A DNA stretch of 64,000 nucleotides from Oleiagrimonas sp. C23AA (GTDB lineage Bacteria > Pseudomonadota > Gammaproteobacteria > Xanthomonadales > Rhodanobacteraceae). The stretch is from the NCBI RefSeq assembly GCF_011759385.1, contig NZ_JAARLY010000005.1:124001-188000 (forward strand), written 5' to 3'. The notes beneath the pieces were generated by a model that saw nothing but the letters and a program-made list of their open reading frames with translations, ran no database searches and was not told the DNA's origin. The translations under genes and the position numbers were made by a program. Below, piece after piece: positions 36,435-44,609 of the stretch (positions are counted from its first letter, which is position 1; each line of letters starts with the position of its first letter).

Positions 36435-37546
36435 GATCCTTTCTCCGTCAACGGCGTCGACTGCCAGTGAATCGCCACGATCTTCCAGCTGTTTCCGGAC
36501 TTTTTCAGATCAAGCATTTCGCGGCTACGCAGGCTGACCGGCTTGCCCTTGATGGTCGTGCGGAGCTCGCTTTCGCTGCCCACCATGGCGGTGTCGCCCA
36601 TCGACATTGAACCCAGTGAGACGGGCGTGATCTTGGCGTCCTTGAGGAACGCGAGGTCTTCGCCCAGGTGACCGTTCGCATAGGCGTCGCGCGTCTGCAC
36701 CACGTTGTCTTCGCTGATCGTCACGTCGGGCGCCAGCAGCGCCAGCACGGCGTTACGGTCACCTTTCTCCAAGGCCGCGTGCAACTGGTTCGAAACCGCT
36801 TCGGCCTGTGGTACTGCCTTCGGCTTCAGACCTTCCAGCGAGATCGGCGCATTGAATCCCATCGTTGCCTCGGAGTGGCTGTGCCCCGTATGCGCAGGCG
36901 TCGCCATGGCGGGCATGGCCGCCATATCAGCTGCTGGTGGGGTCCGGGACCCAGCCGCATCGCCATGGCTGTGGGCGTGCTCGGCGGCCTCTCCGGTGGC
37001 CATGCTCATCGGCATCTTCATGTCCTCATCCGGCGGCGCCCTGGCGACGATGTCCTGGTACTCGGCGGGCGTCATGCCGGGCAGTTTTTCCACGAAGGCG
37101 ACCATGCTCCAGATCGTGGCATCGTCGTGGCTGAAGCCCCATGCCGGCATCGCGCTCATCTTGAGGCCATGCTTGATCACCCAGAACGCAGCCTTCGGGT
37201 CAATCCGCGTTTGTGACAGGTTGGGTGGCTGTGGGTACAGGCCCGGACGGATTTCCGAATCGGTCATGCCGGGTCTCAGATGGCAGTCGGTGCACATCGC
37301 GGCGTACTGGCCGGCCCCTTTCAGAATCAGCGGCGGATCGTTCAGATCCGGTACCTTCAAATCCTCCGAGCGGACACGAATGGAACGCTCGCGTAGCGTC
37401 TGCAAGATCGCGAATACCGGCTTGGTGTGGTGATCATCGGCGCCGATGTTGTAGATGCCGGAATACACGAACGCGCCCGCCCCCAAGGCAAGTACGCCAA
37501 GGACGACTGCAACCGTGATGCTGTGATGCTTGATGTGCTTCTTCAT
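36431..37546 (-). CDS. Cytochrome c fused to an NTF2-like domain
   Basis: A 371-residue protein. A single N-terminal hydrophobic anchor (about residues 10-30) leads to a c-type cytochrome domain with CTDCH at residues 85-89 and later Met residues (KMSAMPAWGF) that can be the sixth haem ligand. A His/Met-rich linker (residues about 175-235) follows, then an NTF2-like (DUF4440/SnoaL-type) domain at about 245-371. It probably accepts electrons in the periplasm, perhaps linked to copper oxidation by CopA. The role of the C-terminal pocket is unknown. Confidence 0.82.
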   Translation of the reverse strand: MKKHIKHHSITVAVVLGVLALGAGAFVYSGIYNIGADDHHTKPVFAILQTLRERSIRVRSEDLKVPDLNDPPLILKGAGQYAAMCTDCHLRPGMTDSEIRPGLYPQPPNLSQTRIDPKAAFWVIKHGLKMSAMPAWGFSHDDATIWSMVAFVEKLPGMTPAEYQDIVARAPPDEDMKMPMSMATGEAAEHAHSHGDAAGSRTPPAADMAAMPAMATPAHTGHSHSEATMGFNAPISLEGLKPKAVPQAEAVSNQLHAALEKGDRNAVLALLAPDVTISEDNVVQTRDAYANGHLGEDLAFLKDAKITPVSLGSMSMGDTAMVGSESELRTTIKGKPVSLRSREMLDLKKSGNSWKIVAIHWQSTPLTEKGS

Positions 37547-37909
37547 GTGTTGCTCCCCTTAAAACAGATGCGGGCGCCGGCCACCATTGGCCGGTCGAGG
37601 ATGGAGTGATCGCCTGTGGTGCTGATATGCCGGCTGGGTCGTTGTTGCCGGAGAGAACTGGACGCCAGTTCCGGTCGGGGGACAATCGGGGCAAAAGGCA
37701 TGCCGTCGAATCCCTGAAAGCGCCCTCGTCGCCAGTGGTAGTCCGCGCGAAACCGCATAGCGCGAGCCATTTGCCGACGGCGGAAAAGCAAGTTCATGGA
37801 ATCTCTCCGGGGCAGACGGTATGGAGCATGCCAATACCAATCACAGCCGATTGCCCCGATGATCGACATACGACGATCGCAAGCAAAGCTCATCAAAAAC
37901 GAGGAAGAG
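37547..37909. other. Intergenic stretch without a convincing gene
   Basis: This stretch of about 360 bases lies between the cytochrome gene and the CopL-like gene. A minus-strand frame of 117 codons (37543-37896) is open but has arginine-rich, low-complexity composition, no domain and no ribosome site, and I do not count it as a gene. I see no repeat or strong hairpin. Confidence 0.5.
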
Positions 37910-38314
37910 TCAGACCGCCGGTGGTCGCAACGGAGGGGCGGTATTCATCGAAGGCGCACTGCTGGGCAGCGGCGTGGCATAACTGGTAGCCATCGCGGCC
38001 GAAGCCAGAACGACAGCCGTTGCGGGTGGCAACGTGGTACTGCACATCGCAGCGCAATGGCAGGCCTGAGTTGCCGTACCGCCGCAACAACCCGTGTGGT
38101 CATCGCAACAGGATCCAGACCCGTTGACGGCCATGTGGGAAGGACGATGTTCACTGGCCGCCACGACCGTTGAGTGCATGACATGGGAATGAGGACTTCC
38201 CGTCATGCCCATCGGTGCAGCGGCCAATGAGTTGATGACCAGCAACAGCCACGCGAGCATGCTCATCGCCCGAAGGCGACGTGAACGAGCGAGCGGCCGT
38301 AGCGAGAAGGTCAT
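37910..38314 (-). CDS. copL: CopL-like exported metal-binding regulator
   Basis: A 134-residue protein with a basic N-terminus and a hydrophobic segment (LAWLLLVINSLAAAPMGMTG), a cluster of Cys and His (CCDDHTGCCGG, ACHCAAMC) and a C-terminal RPP. This fits the CopL type first described upstream of copAB in Xanthomonas, which is needed for copper induction. Its place at the head of the cop operon agrees. The gene symbol is given with moderate certainty because the family is poorly conserved. Confidence 0.65.
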   Translation of the reverse strand: MTFSLRPLARSRRLRAMSMLAWLLLVINSLAAAPMGMTGSPHSHVMHSTVVAASEHRPSHMAVNGSGSCCDDHTGCCGGTATQACHCAAMCSTTLPPATAVVLASAAMATSYATPLPSSAPSMNTAPPLRPPAV

Positions 38315-38372
38315 TAGCTGAGCTTACCCGTGTGAACTGACACCCTCAACTCTGGAGGCGGGTTCAGATGAT

Positions 38373-38711
38373 TCACGGCTTGCTGAAGCCCATGTGCAAC
38401 GTGATCTTGTCACCTGCTTTCAGGTGGGCCATGGCGGATGGCGGGAAATGCACCTTCAAGGTCATGCCATCGCTCGTCACGTCGACGATGCCGGTCTTCG
38501 CATCCGCCTCCGTCACGGTCGCTGGCATCATGTGCATGCCCATCATATTGCCGTGCATACCCTTCATTGCCGAGTGCATGGCGCCCATTTTGCCCATCTT
38601 GTCCATGCCGTTTGTCGGTGTATTGTCCTGCGCCACGGCGACACCACTGAGGGCCAAAGCGAGCGCCAGAGAACCCAGCGTCGAATATAGTGATTTGCGT
38701 GAAATAGTCAT
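38373..38711 (-). CDS. Met-rich periplasmic copper-binding protein
   Basis: A 112-residue protein with a signal peptide (TLGSLALALALSGVAVAQD), a Met/His-rich segment (MDKMGKMGAMHSAMKGMHGN) and a small beta domain similar in size to CusF (TGIVDVTSDGMTLKVHFPP, KITLHMGF). It lacks the CusF His-Trp-MxM site, so it binds copper in another way, probably through the Met cluster. The start at 38711 follows a purine-rich GGGAAGA. It is the first gene on this strand before the cop genes. Confidence 0.8.
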   Translation of the reverse strand: MTISRKSLYSTLGSLALALALSGVAVAQDNTPTNGMDKMGKMGAMHSAMKGMHGNMMGMHMMPATVTEADAKTGIVDVTSDGMTLKVHFPPSAMAHLKAGDKITLHMGFSKP

Positions 38712-39127
38712 ATGTCTTCCCCTACGATGAGTTGCCAGACGCAACAGCGAGAAGGTGCGCCCCCACGTGTGTAGGCAAGTTGAAATTCAGGTCGATAGCC
38801 CACTTTACTGCTGACGATTTGGATGCACTTGGGCACGGTGCCATTACACCTTCAAGTAGTCCTCACAGGCCACGACGAGTTCGCGCACCTTGGGTTCTGC
38901 GGCATCGTTACGTCCCAAAAAATGGCACGTAAGGCCGAAATCTGATTACTATTGGGGATCAACTCCGACGGACTTTGCCACATCCACTCGACCACGACCG
39001 GGAGAAGTTTGGCGGCAGAAAGGGTAGTTACTTCATGCCTTGTCGGGGCACGGGCTATTCAAGTCGTGGCCTTCTCGGGCGGCCTTGAACGCACTGTTCG
39101 GCATACCAAAGCGATTATGCGGGTCAG
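38712..39127. other. Intergenic stretch between cop operon and recombinase
   Basis: This stretch of about 415 bases holds no frame with recognisable coding character on either strand. It should contain the promoter of the cop operon (minus strand, near 38712-38800), but I could not identify a confident -35/-10 or copper-regulator site. It may also include the edge of a mobile segment. Confidence 0.5.
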
Positions 39128-40291
39128 TCATGGGGCGTCTCCTTGAAGTGCCGTTGCCTCGTTGCGCGTTTTGGTGGTGCTGGCATGGCGTGCATCCTCT
39201 TCTGCGTGAATGTAGATCGACGTGGTGCCAATGGAACTGTGGCGCAGGTTCTGCTGGATGTGGTGGATCGGTGTGCCATCCTCAGCTTGGTGCGTGGCGG
39301 CCGTATGCCGCAGCCAATGCGTTGATGCCCGCCGCACACGCGTGGCTTTGGCACCATCCTCCTTTTGCAGCGTATCGGCCACGCGTCGGAAAGCGTCCTT
39401 GACGATCTGGTAGATCGCGGTAGGCGTCAACGGGAAAAGCCTTCCGGCGATGCCCAGAATGGCCGGTGTCTTGCCATCCGACGAAGGCACCTCTGGCAGT
39501 CCATAAAAACGTCGGTAGCGTGCGAAATCCGTCATGAGACCATCACTCAAAGGGATCGTGCCCTCGACGCCGCCTTTTCCCACGGTGTGCAGCCACCATC
39601 GCCCGCGAATATGCTGGAAATCACCTTCGCAGGCGGCTGCCGCTTCGGCGGCCCGCAGCGCGGTTTCATAGAGGAAGCGAAACACCCACCGAACGCGTTC
39701 GTAGCGCTGCCGTTCCCGCGCAGTTTCCTGTGGCCAGCCGTCGACGATGCGTAGTACATCCTCCCAGAGGGCACGATCCAGGTAGCGTTCAATCGTGCGT
39801 CGGGTGCCTCGGCGTGCCCGTCGTCGCTGCAGCCCAAACGGACTGCCCGCGAGATAACCGGCGCGCACGAGGTAATTGAACAGCCCCGCCAGGATGCCCA
39901 AAGCCTGTCGGCGGCTGCGCTCGGCCAACGGACCGACGAACAGCCGTCGATGTTCGCCACGCCTGGCCAATGCTTCATCGCACGAGGTAGCAGGTGGCTG
40001 GGCGAGGAACGCCTCATAGGCGATCACATCCTCCCGCGTGAGGCTGGATACCGGCTTGCCACGTACCTTCGTCGCCCAGAGCAACAGTCGCGTGGCCTCC
40101 TTGCGATAGCTGCGGAAGGTATGCGGCGAATCGTGATATTCCGCCAGCCAGAGGCCGATCGCCGCCACGTCGTCGTCTGCTGCTATCTGCCGCGCCACGC
40201 TGGCCGACGCACGGTTGGTGCCGGCGCGTCCTGACAAGGCGGGTGCTAGGGCATGGGGGAGCGCCATAAGGCCCAACAGAGACTCAGTCAT
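39128..40291 (-). CDS. Tyrosine recombinase, TnpS-like
   Basis: A 387-residue site-specific recombinase. The N-terminal SAM-like domain (SFRSYRKEATRLLLWA) binds core DNA. The catalytic residues lie in ETALRAAEA (first Arg), HWLRHTAATH (H-x-x-R-H) and TSIYIHAEE (the Tyr nucleophile). It is divergent from a KfrA-like coiled-coil gene at 40459, which is the tnpS/tnpT arrangement of Tn4651-type transposons where the pair resolves cointegrates. An integrative-element or phage integrase is the alternative, but no tRNA target or attachment site is seen. ATG 40291 is preferred over 40375. Confidence 0.88.
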   Translation of the reverse strand: MTESLLGLMALPHALAPALSGRAGTNRASASVARQIAADDDVAAIGLWLAEYHDSPHTFRSYRKEATRLLLWATKVRGKPVSSLTREDVIAYEAFLAQPPATSCDEALARRGEHRRLFVGPLAERSRRQALGILAGLFNYLVRAGYLAGSPFGLQRRRARRGTRRTIERYLDRALWEDVLRIVDGWPQETARERQRYERVRWVFRFLYETALRAAEAAAACEGDFQHIRGRWWLHTVGKGGVEGTIPLSDGLMTDFARYRRFYGLPEVPSSDGKTPAILGIAGRLFPLTPTAIYQIVKDAFRRVADTLQKEDGAKATRVRRASTHWLRHTAATHQAEDGTPIHHIQQNLRHSSIGTTSIYIHAEEDARHASTTKTRNEATALQGDAP

Positions 40292-40391
40292 GCTTTCCAA
40301 TGTCCGGCACCACGGGAAAAGCAGCGTACTGCCAAAAGACTTTCGATTATAGAAGTTATCGTAAATTTCTTCCACTTATCGTTATGTGTAT

Positions 40392-40414
40392 AACGTAATA
40401 CTGTGATATACGTT
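40392..40414. promoter_or_regulatory. Palindrome in the recombinase/KfrA-like intergenic region
   Basis: AACGTA (40392-40397) and TACGTT (40409-40414) flank 11 bases. Two further TTATCG copies lie at about 40356 and 40377 in the same AT-rich 167-base gap between the divergent genes. Such a gap contains the recombination site (rst) and operator in Tn4651-type modules. Which motif is core site and which is operator cannot be told. Confidence 0.4.
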
Positions 40415-40458
40415 TGGCGGTCAAGGCAAAATCCACCCTTCGAGCGACTGGAGCCGTC

Positions 40459-41436
40459 ATGAGCCGCGTCAGCGATACCCGTCAACGTACCCGCGAAGCC
40501 GCGATAGCCCTCGTAGCCGACGGCAAACGTCCGCACGAACTCACTGTCGACCTGATTTATGCCGCCATCAAGCAGGGCAGTCGAACCACGATCAATGACG
40601 AACTGAAGCTATGGAAAGACGAGCGGGCCAAGGCTGATGCACTTGGCGCCGAGCTGCCACCGGCGATTGCTGACGCGATGCGTTCACTGTGGGTGGCAGC
40701 GGTGGAGCAAGGTGAGCAGATCTTCGGCGAACACCGCCACGCGCTGGAATCCGACTTGGCGACGCTGCAGCGTGCGCACGATGACGTCGTCGTTGAACGG
40801 GATGCGGCGTTGACTGCAGCTGATCAGTTCCAAAACGAGATAAGCCATCTTCACGAGCAAGGCGCCGAATTGGAGCAGCGGCTTGCTCGTGAAACCGAAG
40901 GCAAGCGCGATGCGCTCGGTCAGATCCACGCTTTGCAGCAAGAAGTGGCCACTGTCCGCGCCGACATGGCTCATCAGTTGGAGGCTGCGCAGCACACCCA
41001 GGAACGATTGACTACCGAATTTCAGGCCACCATCGCGACCCGCGATGCCGCCTTTCAAGCGGAGCGGGATAAAGCCAACGAGCGCGTCGAGGCCGCTCAA
41101 GCCCGCATGCTGCAGGAAACCGATGCAGCGCGCGAAGGGTTGCGGCAAGCCGAGCAGCAAACGGCCAAGCTACGGCAACGAGGTGAAGAGCAGCAAACCC
41201 GACTCACCGAGTTGCGCCTGGAGGAAGCCCGCCATCGTCGCGAACTCGCCGATGCCGAAACACGGCTCGCCGAGCTGATCAGCGTCACTACTGATCGCGA
41301 CCAACTTGCCCTTGAACTGGCGACGGTGCGAGGCCAAGTCACCGGGATGGCAGCGGCGATTCAATCCATGGAAGCCCGCGCCGTAGCGGCAGAGACACGC
41401 CTAGCGAATACACGGAAACGTCGGCGGGCCGAATGA
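40459..41436 (+). CDS. KfrA-type coiled-coil DNA-binding protein, TnpT-like
   Basis: A 325-residue protein. The N-terminal KfrA_N-type domain (about residues 1-110: REAAIALVADGKRPHELTVD, then IKQGSRTTINDELKLW) binds DNA, and the rest is an almost continuous charged coiled coil rich in Glu, Gln, Arg and Ala. TnpT of Tn4651-type transposons has this plan and helps the divergent TnpS recombinase. Plasmid KfrA repressors look similar, so the name rests on context. ATG 40459 follows ACTGGAG. Confidence 0.82.
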   Translation: MSRVSDTRQRTREAAIALVADGKRPHELTVDLIYAAIKQGSRTTINDELKLWKDERAKADALGAELPPAIADAMRSLWVAAVEQGEQIFGEHRHALESDLATLQRAHDDVVVERDAALTAADQFQNEISHLHEQGAELEQRLARETEGKRDALGQIHALQQEVATVRADMAHQLEAAQHTQERLTTEFQATIATRDAAFQAERDKANERVEAAQARMLQETDAAREGLRQAEQQTAKLRQRGEEQQTRLTELRLEEARHRRELADAETRLAELISVTTDRDQLALELATVRGQVTGMAAAIQSMEARAVAAETRLANTRKRRRAE

Positions 41437-41543
41437 ATCGGCGAGTTTCGGCCACGGCTCTTCTGGCAATACCTTTCTGAGTCTCGGGCAATGAGACTTT
41501 CGTGCGGGATGCTACGTGAGCTTCACTACCTAAGGAGTTGCCC

Positions 41544-41864
41544 ATGCTACGAATGGATCGCAGAACCTTGCCCGCCTTGCCACGCCCAGTGTTCGAGATT
41601 CATGCAGAACACACGGCAGAGGGAGAAATTCGCGTCACGGTGATGGCCGGACAAGACGAAGACTCGCGAATCGAGGAGTTTCCGCTGACGGAGCAACTGT
41701 TGCTGGACCGACGTCTTTCGCAGTGGTTTCGCGGGCTACCCTATTTTGAGCCTGGACACCTTGATTGGGCACGTGTGTCTGACCAGGCGGTCATCTTCAT
41801 CGGTCAATGGACGAACCGTGAAAGGTTCGATACTTCCCCCAGCGAAGGAGATGGCCATGAGTGA
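41544..41864 (+). CDS. Unassigned small protein A
   Basis: A 106-residue acidic soluble protein (MLRMDRRTLPALPRPVFEIH at the start; DTSPSEGDGHE at the end). ATG 41544 has an ideal AAGGAG ribosome site 6 bases upstream. No domain is recognised. It overlaps the next gene by eight bases, so the two are translationally coupled. It is the first of four co-directional unassigned genes after the TnpT-like gene. Confidence 0.65.
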   Translation: MLRMDRRTLPALPRPVFEIHAEHTAEGEIRVTVMAGQDEDSRIEEFPLTEQLLLDRRLSQWFRGLPYFEPGHLDWARVSDQAVIFIGQWTNRERFDTSPSEGDGHE

Positions 41865-42162
41865 AATCCTTCAGAAGGCCATGGAGAAACTGAGCATGGT
41901 GAGCAACGTATCCACCGGGCTTGCGCACCCAATGGATGAAGCACGTGCCAAAGAACTCTTCATCGCGCTGAAAGACCATGGCGTTCCACTTTCCCAGGAC
42001 GATGTCCGTCTGCATGCGGAAGTCTGTGGCTGGCCGGCTCGTCACGCGCAAACGCTCGGCGAACTTGCCGAACGCATCGGCGGAGGCGCCGCGGTTCGTA
42101 TCGCCTTTCCGCGCGAATGGGGTGAGGACATCGTGGGTGAATTGCTTTCGGCTTCCTCGTAA
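41857..42162 (+). CDS. Unassigned small protein B
   Basis: A 101-residue soluble protein, mostly helical by eye (MSEILQKAMEKLSMVSNVST, EARAKELFIALKDHGVPLSQ, LGELAERIGGG). No recognised domain. Start is fixed by the overlap with protein A and an AGGAGA site at about 41845. It is probably expressed with its neighbours. Confidence 0.65.
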   Translation: MSEILQKAMEKLSMVSNVSTGLAHPMDEARAKELFIALKDHGVPLSQDDVRLHAEVCGWPARHAQTLGELAERIGGGAAVRIAFPREWGEDIVGELLSASS

Positions 42163-42202
42163 CGATGGATTGTCGGAGGGTTGGGTTGGAACCGGAGGCA
42201 GC

Positions 42203-42730
42203 ATGAAACACGCGGATTTCCATATTGGCTTGGAATTTGTGGGTAGCGCCGGCTTTCGGTGGCGCTGCACGGATGTCGGCACAAGAACCATCCTGGCCAT
42301 CCATCTGGATCGCGGCAACCCGCACTGGTACCAGGGACCGCCATACATTGCCAAGGAAGTCGTGTTCGATGAACACGAGATCGAGAGTTGCCATCTCACC
42401 CAAGACGCCGCGCTCGTGGCGACTATTCACGAACACAACAGCTCGGGACATCCCGGCTACCCTGCGGAAGTCGTCAGGCAGATGCTGGAAGCGAGGCATG
42501 CGCACCGTTACCCCAACCACGGGGTGTTGCGCTTCGATCGGCGTCGGCAGTCAGACGGCGAAATCCTCCATCCATATGCAGGTCGGAAGGATGGTGAGGA
42601 CTGGATGGTTGAGCTGTATCTGCCGTTCCAGGGTACCTACGACGTCATGCCGGAGCGGGATTTCATCACATTACCGCGGGCCTCGGCCAAAGACGTGCGA
42701 GTGCGAGCCGATCAACGGCGCGACGCCTAA
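42203..42730 (+). CDS. Unassigned protein C
   Basis: A 175-residue soluble protein with a beta-rich first half (FHIGLEFVGSAGFRWRCTDV, TILAIHLDRGNPHWYQGPPY) and a basic C-terminus. CGGAGG lies just before ATG 42203. I do not recognise the family. It lies 40 bases after protein B and 26 before the SEC-C protein gene. Confidence 0.65.
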   Translation: MKHADFHIGLEFVGSAGFRWRCTDVGTRTILAIHLDRGNPHWYQGPPYIAKEVVFDEHEIESCHLTQDAALVATIHEHNSSGHPGYPAEVVRQMLEARHAHRYPNHGVLRFDRRRQSDGEILHPYAGRKDGEDWMVELYLPFQGTYDVMPERDFITLPRASAKDVRVRADQRRDA

Positions 42731-42756
42731 ACCAAATTGAGCGACTGTCGTCGATT

Positions 42757-43392
42757 TTGGAGTCTACTTGCTTGAAAAGCACCACGCCGCCGAACATCAC
42801 CCGGCATATCCGGCAGCTCATCGCAAAAGTGGTCCCGGGCGGAAAGGCTGACTATCTGACAATCCACCCCGAAGCCGACGCGGTGGTCAACGAATGCTTC
42901 CCTAATGTGGCGGCCAAGATCGCGCGCGCCGGTGGACGTATGCTGTGCGGGTGGCAGATTTGGGAATGGCCGCATGTCATGGTCGAGGCGGAGTTTCATG
43001 CCGTGTGGGTTTCGCCCGAAGGTCAGCAGGTCGACATCACGCCCAAGCCGCACGGAGAGGCTACGATCTTGTTTGTGCCCGATGCACGGCGCACGTACAG
43101 CGGTGTGGTCATAGATAACGTAAGGTTGCCGGTGCGTGACGACTTGCTCGTTCGTCATTTCATCAAGGCGTCCGAGGCCATTGTCCAAGTGATGAATCGT
43201 GGCGAGCGCGCCGCTCAGTACGGGCATATCAGCGTCCCAGCACATGAGATCGAGCCGCTGATGATGGCGCAGGGCTTTCTCGGGCAGTCCATTTCATCTG
43301 GCCTGCGCGACCACGATCCGTGCCTGTGCGGAAGGGGTAGCAAATACAAGCGGTGCCATGGACCGGGCTTTGAAGCACTCTTCAGCAAGTAG
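42757..43392 (+). CDS. SEC-C motif protein
   Basis: A protein of about 211 residues. The C-terminus carries a SEC-C zinc motif (DPCLCGRGSKYKRCHG), a small Cys/His cluster seen in SecA tails and in many small proteins of unknown role. The first 170 residues are unassigned. No ATG is available near the start: TTG 42757 or TTG 42772 could initiate, and neither has a strong ribosome site, so the start is uncertain. It is the last of the four-gene group. Confidence 0.7.
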   Translation: MESTCLKSTTPPNITRHIRQLIAKVVPGGKADYLTIHPEADAVVNECFPNVAAKIARAGGRMLCGWQIWEWPHVMVEAEFHAVWVSPEGQQVDITPKPHGEATILFVPDARRTYSGVVIDNVRLPVRDDLLVRHFIKASEAIVQVMNRGERAAQYGHISVPAHEIEPLMMAQGFLGQSISSGLRDHDPCLCGRGSKYKRCHGPGFEALFSK

Positions 43393-43467
43393 GTTGGGCG
43401 TGAATAATTTTCTCTATACCATAGTCAATACAGCTACTTAGCCGTGTTCCTGCGAAAATTTCCATAA

Positions 43468-43722
43468 TCCCGGCCACACCTCTACCTGGCGGCACTGAGC
43501 AACCACTCCAAGCATCGTTCCATCATCGATGTGTCCTATTTGGCGAGCTTCGAATCCGAAGCGATCGAACACGGCTTGCGATTCAAACCTTTCACTTACG
43601 ACAGCAAGAGCTATCCAACCAAGTGGGTTCTTCCGACTCTAACTAACGAATATCAGCGTCAGGAAGGTTTAATCTTGGCCATCGGCAACGCGGTGAACAA
43701 TTCTCTCCGGAGTCGGTCCTGA
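43468..43722 (+). pseudogene. Coding fragment of unknown origin
   Basis: An open frame with protein-like composition (HLYLAALSNHSKHRSIID, then FESEAIEHGLRFKPFTYDSK) starts directly after an in-frame stop, has no ATG and ends at 43722. It looks like the C-terminal part of a larger soluble protein I cannot name. The segment upstream (43393-43467) is AT-rich and unassigned. Confidence 0.35.
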
Positions 43723-43857
43723 ACCCTTGCAGCCAGCGGTGGAGTAGAGCTGTCCAACTGCGTGTGGTTGGGTCGGAAGCGGCTCTTCCAAACAGCAACC
43801 TTAGGCACATGACGAGGCCAGGCGGGTTGCACTCGGTCAGCACCAGCAGGGTGTTCG

Positions 43858-44000
43858 GCTCTTGCAGGATTTGATGTTCAGGCTGACCAGAATACTCAGT
43901 CACCACGTGGTGGCCATTGAACCAGGGATGGATCGCCTGGACTCGGCGAACGTTGATGATGGCCGAGCGGTGGACGCGCGCGAAATGTCGCGGATCGAGA
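43858..44000 (-). pseudogene. LytTR-domain response regulator fragment
   Basis: On the minus strand LDPRHFARVHRSAIINVRRV and the following PWFNGHHVV match the DNA-binding LytTR domain, as in the intact regulator at 53998 (LDPQRFVRVHRSAIVRVDCI). The receiver domain and the true C-terminus are missing. It is a remnant of a lost two-component system. Confidence 0.65.
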
Positions 44001-44069
44001 CAGCAGGGCGAGCGACCACTGCGGTGAGTGCCGTTCTCGCACTGCCATACACAGGCTGATCGCTCAGCG

Positions 44070-44330
44070 CTAGCGGCTCCGCTTGGCGCTATTAATGGAG
44101 TCGGCGATCAGGCCCTGCAGGTACTGAATGCCCTCCTCTTCGGGGAAGAAGGCAACCACGTCAGCCACGGTCAGCTGGTACCGGTCGCACAGTGCGAGAA
44201 ATTCGACCTTTGCCTGGGCGAGACGGTCTGCGCCGTCATCGGCACCTACCCTACTCTGCTCAGCCTGGCGATCGATGGCCGCGAGGTCGTTTTGAAACTG
44301 GCGGAAATCGTACTTGGACACGGCATGCAC
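44070..44330 (-). CDS. Small protein, possibly H-NS N-terminal-like
   Basis: An 86-residue helical protein with a GTG start. AQAKVEFLALCDRYQLTVAD followed by VVAFFPEEEG resembles the segment that ends the dimerisation domain of some H-NS-like proteins, but the C-terminal DNA-binding motif is absent. It could be a truncated gene, a dominant-negative type protein or a chance frame. No ribosome site is strong. Confidence 0.35.
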   Translation of the reverse strand: MHAVSKYDFRQFQNDLAAIDRQAEQSRVGADDGADRLAQAKVEFLALCDRYQLTVADVVAFFPEEEGIQYLQGLIADSINSAKRSR

Positions 44331-44609
44331 ACGAGTGGTGGAGCCGACATTTTCTCACCCAGGTACTTGATTGGCTACGGCCCCGCACCACGCTGATGGC
44401 TCGGCCGTGGACTTGATAAGCGGCGTCCACGGCGTCACTGCGCGTCGCCTTGAAAGCCCGAACGAGCGAGCACCCTACCCTGATAGCGTGCCCTGGTCGC
44501 TGATATGCGCACTCCACTCCTACAGTAATAAAGTAAGGCAATCGTCCGCTATGATCTCCGCCCCATGCCATAAAGTGCGCCCAGAGCGCCTAGCTTCAGT
44601 CTGCTAGTG
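44331..44609. other. Stretch without assigned gene
   Basis: About 280 bases between the H-NS-like frame and the M56 gene stop. Frames of about 100 codons (for example 44260-44571 minus) are open but show no family features. I see no hairpin strong enough to call a terminator for the M56 gene. Confidence 0.4.

Noticed and set aside
37543-37896. 117-codon minus-strand frame between the cytochrome and CopL-like genes.
   Set aside because: Arg-rich composition, no ribosome site and no recognisable features.
39128-40291. Phage or ICE integrase with attachment sites.
   Set aside because: No phage or conjugation genes and no direct-repeat attachment pair were seen; the divergent KfrA-like partner favours a transposon resolution pair.
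43440-43478. CTTAGCCGTG-start sequence that resembles the inner end of a Tn3-type terminal repeat.
   Set aside because: The outer CCCC end is missing and it does not match the repeat at 9877.
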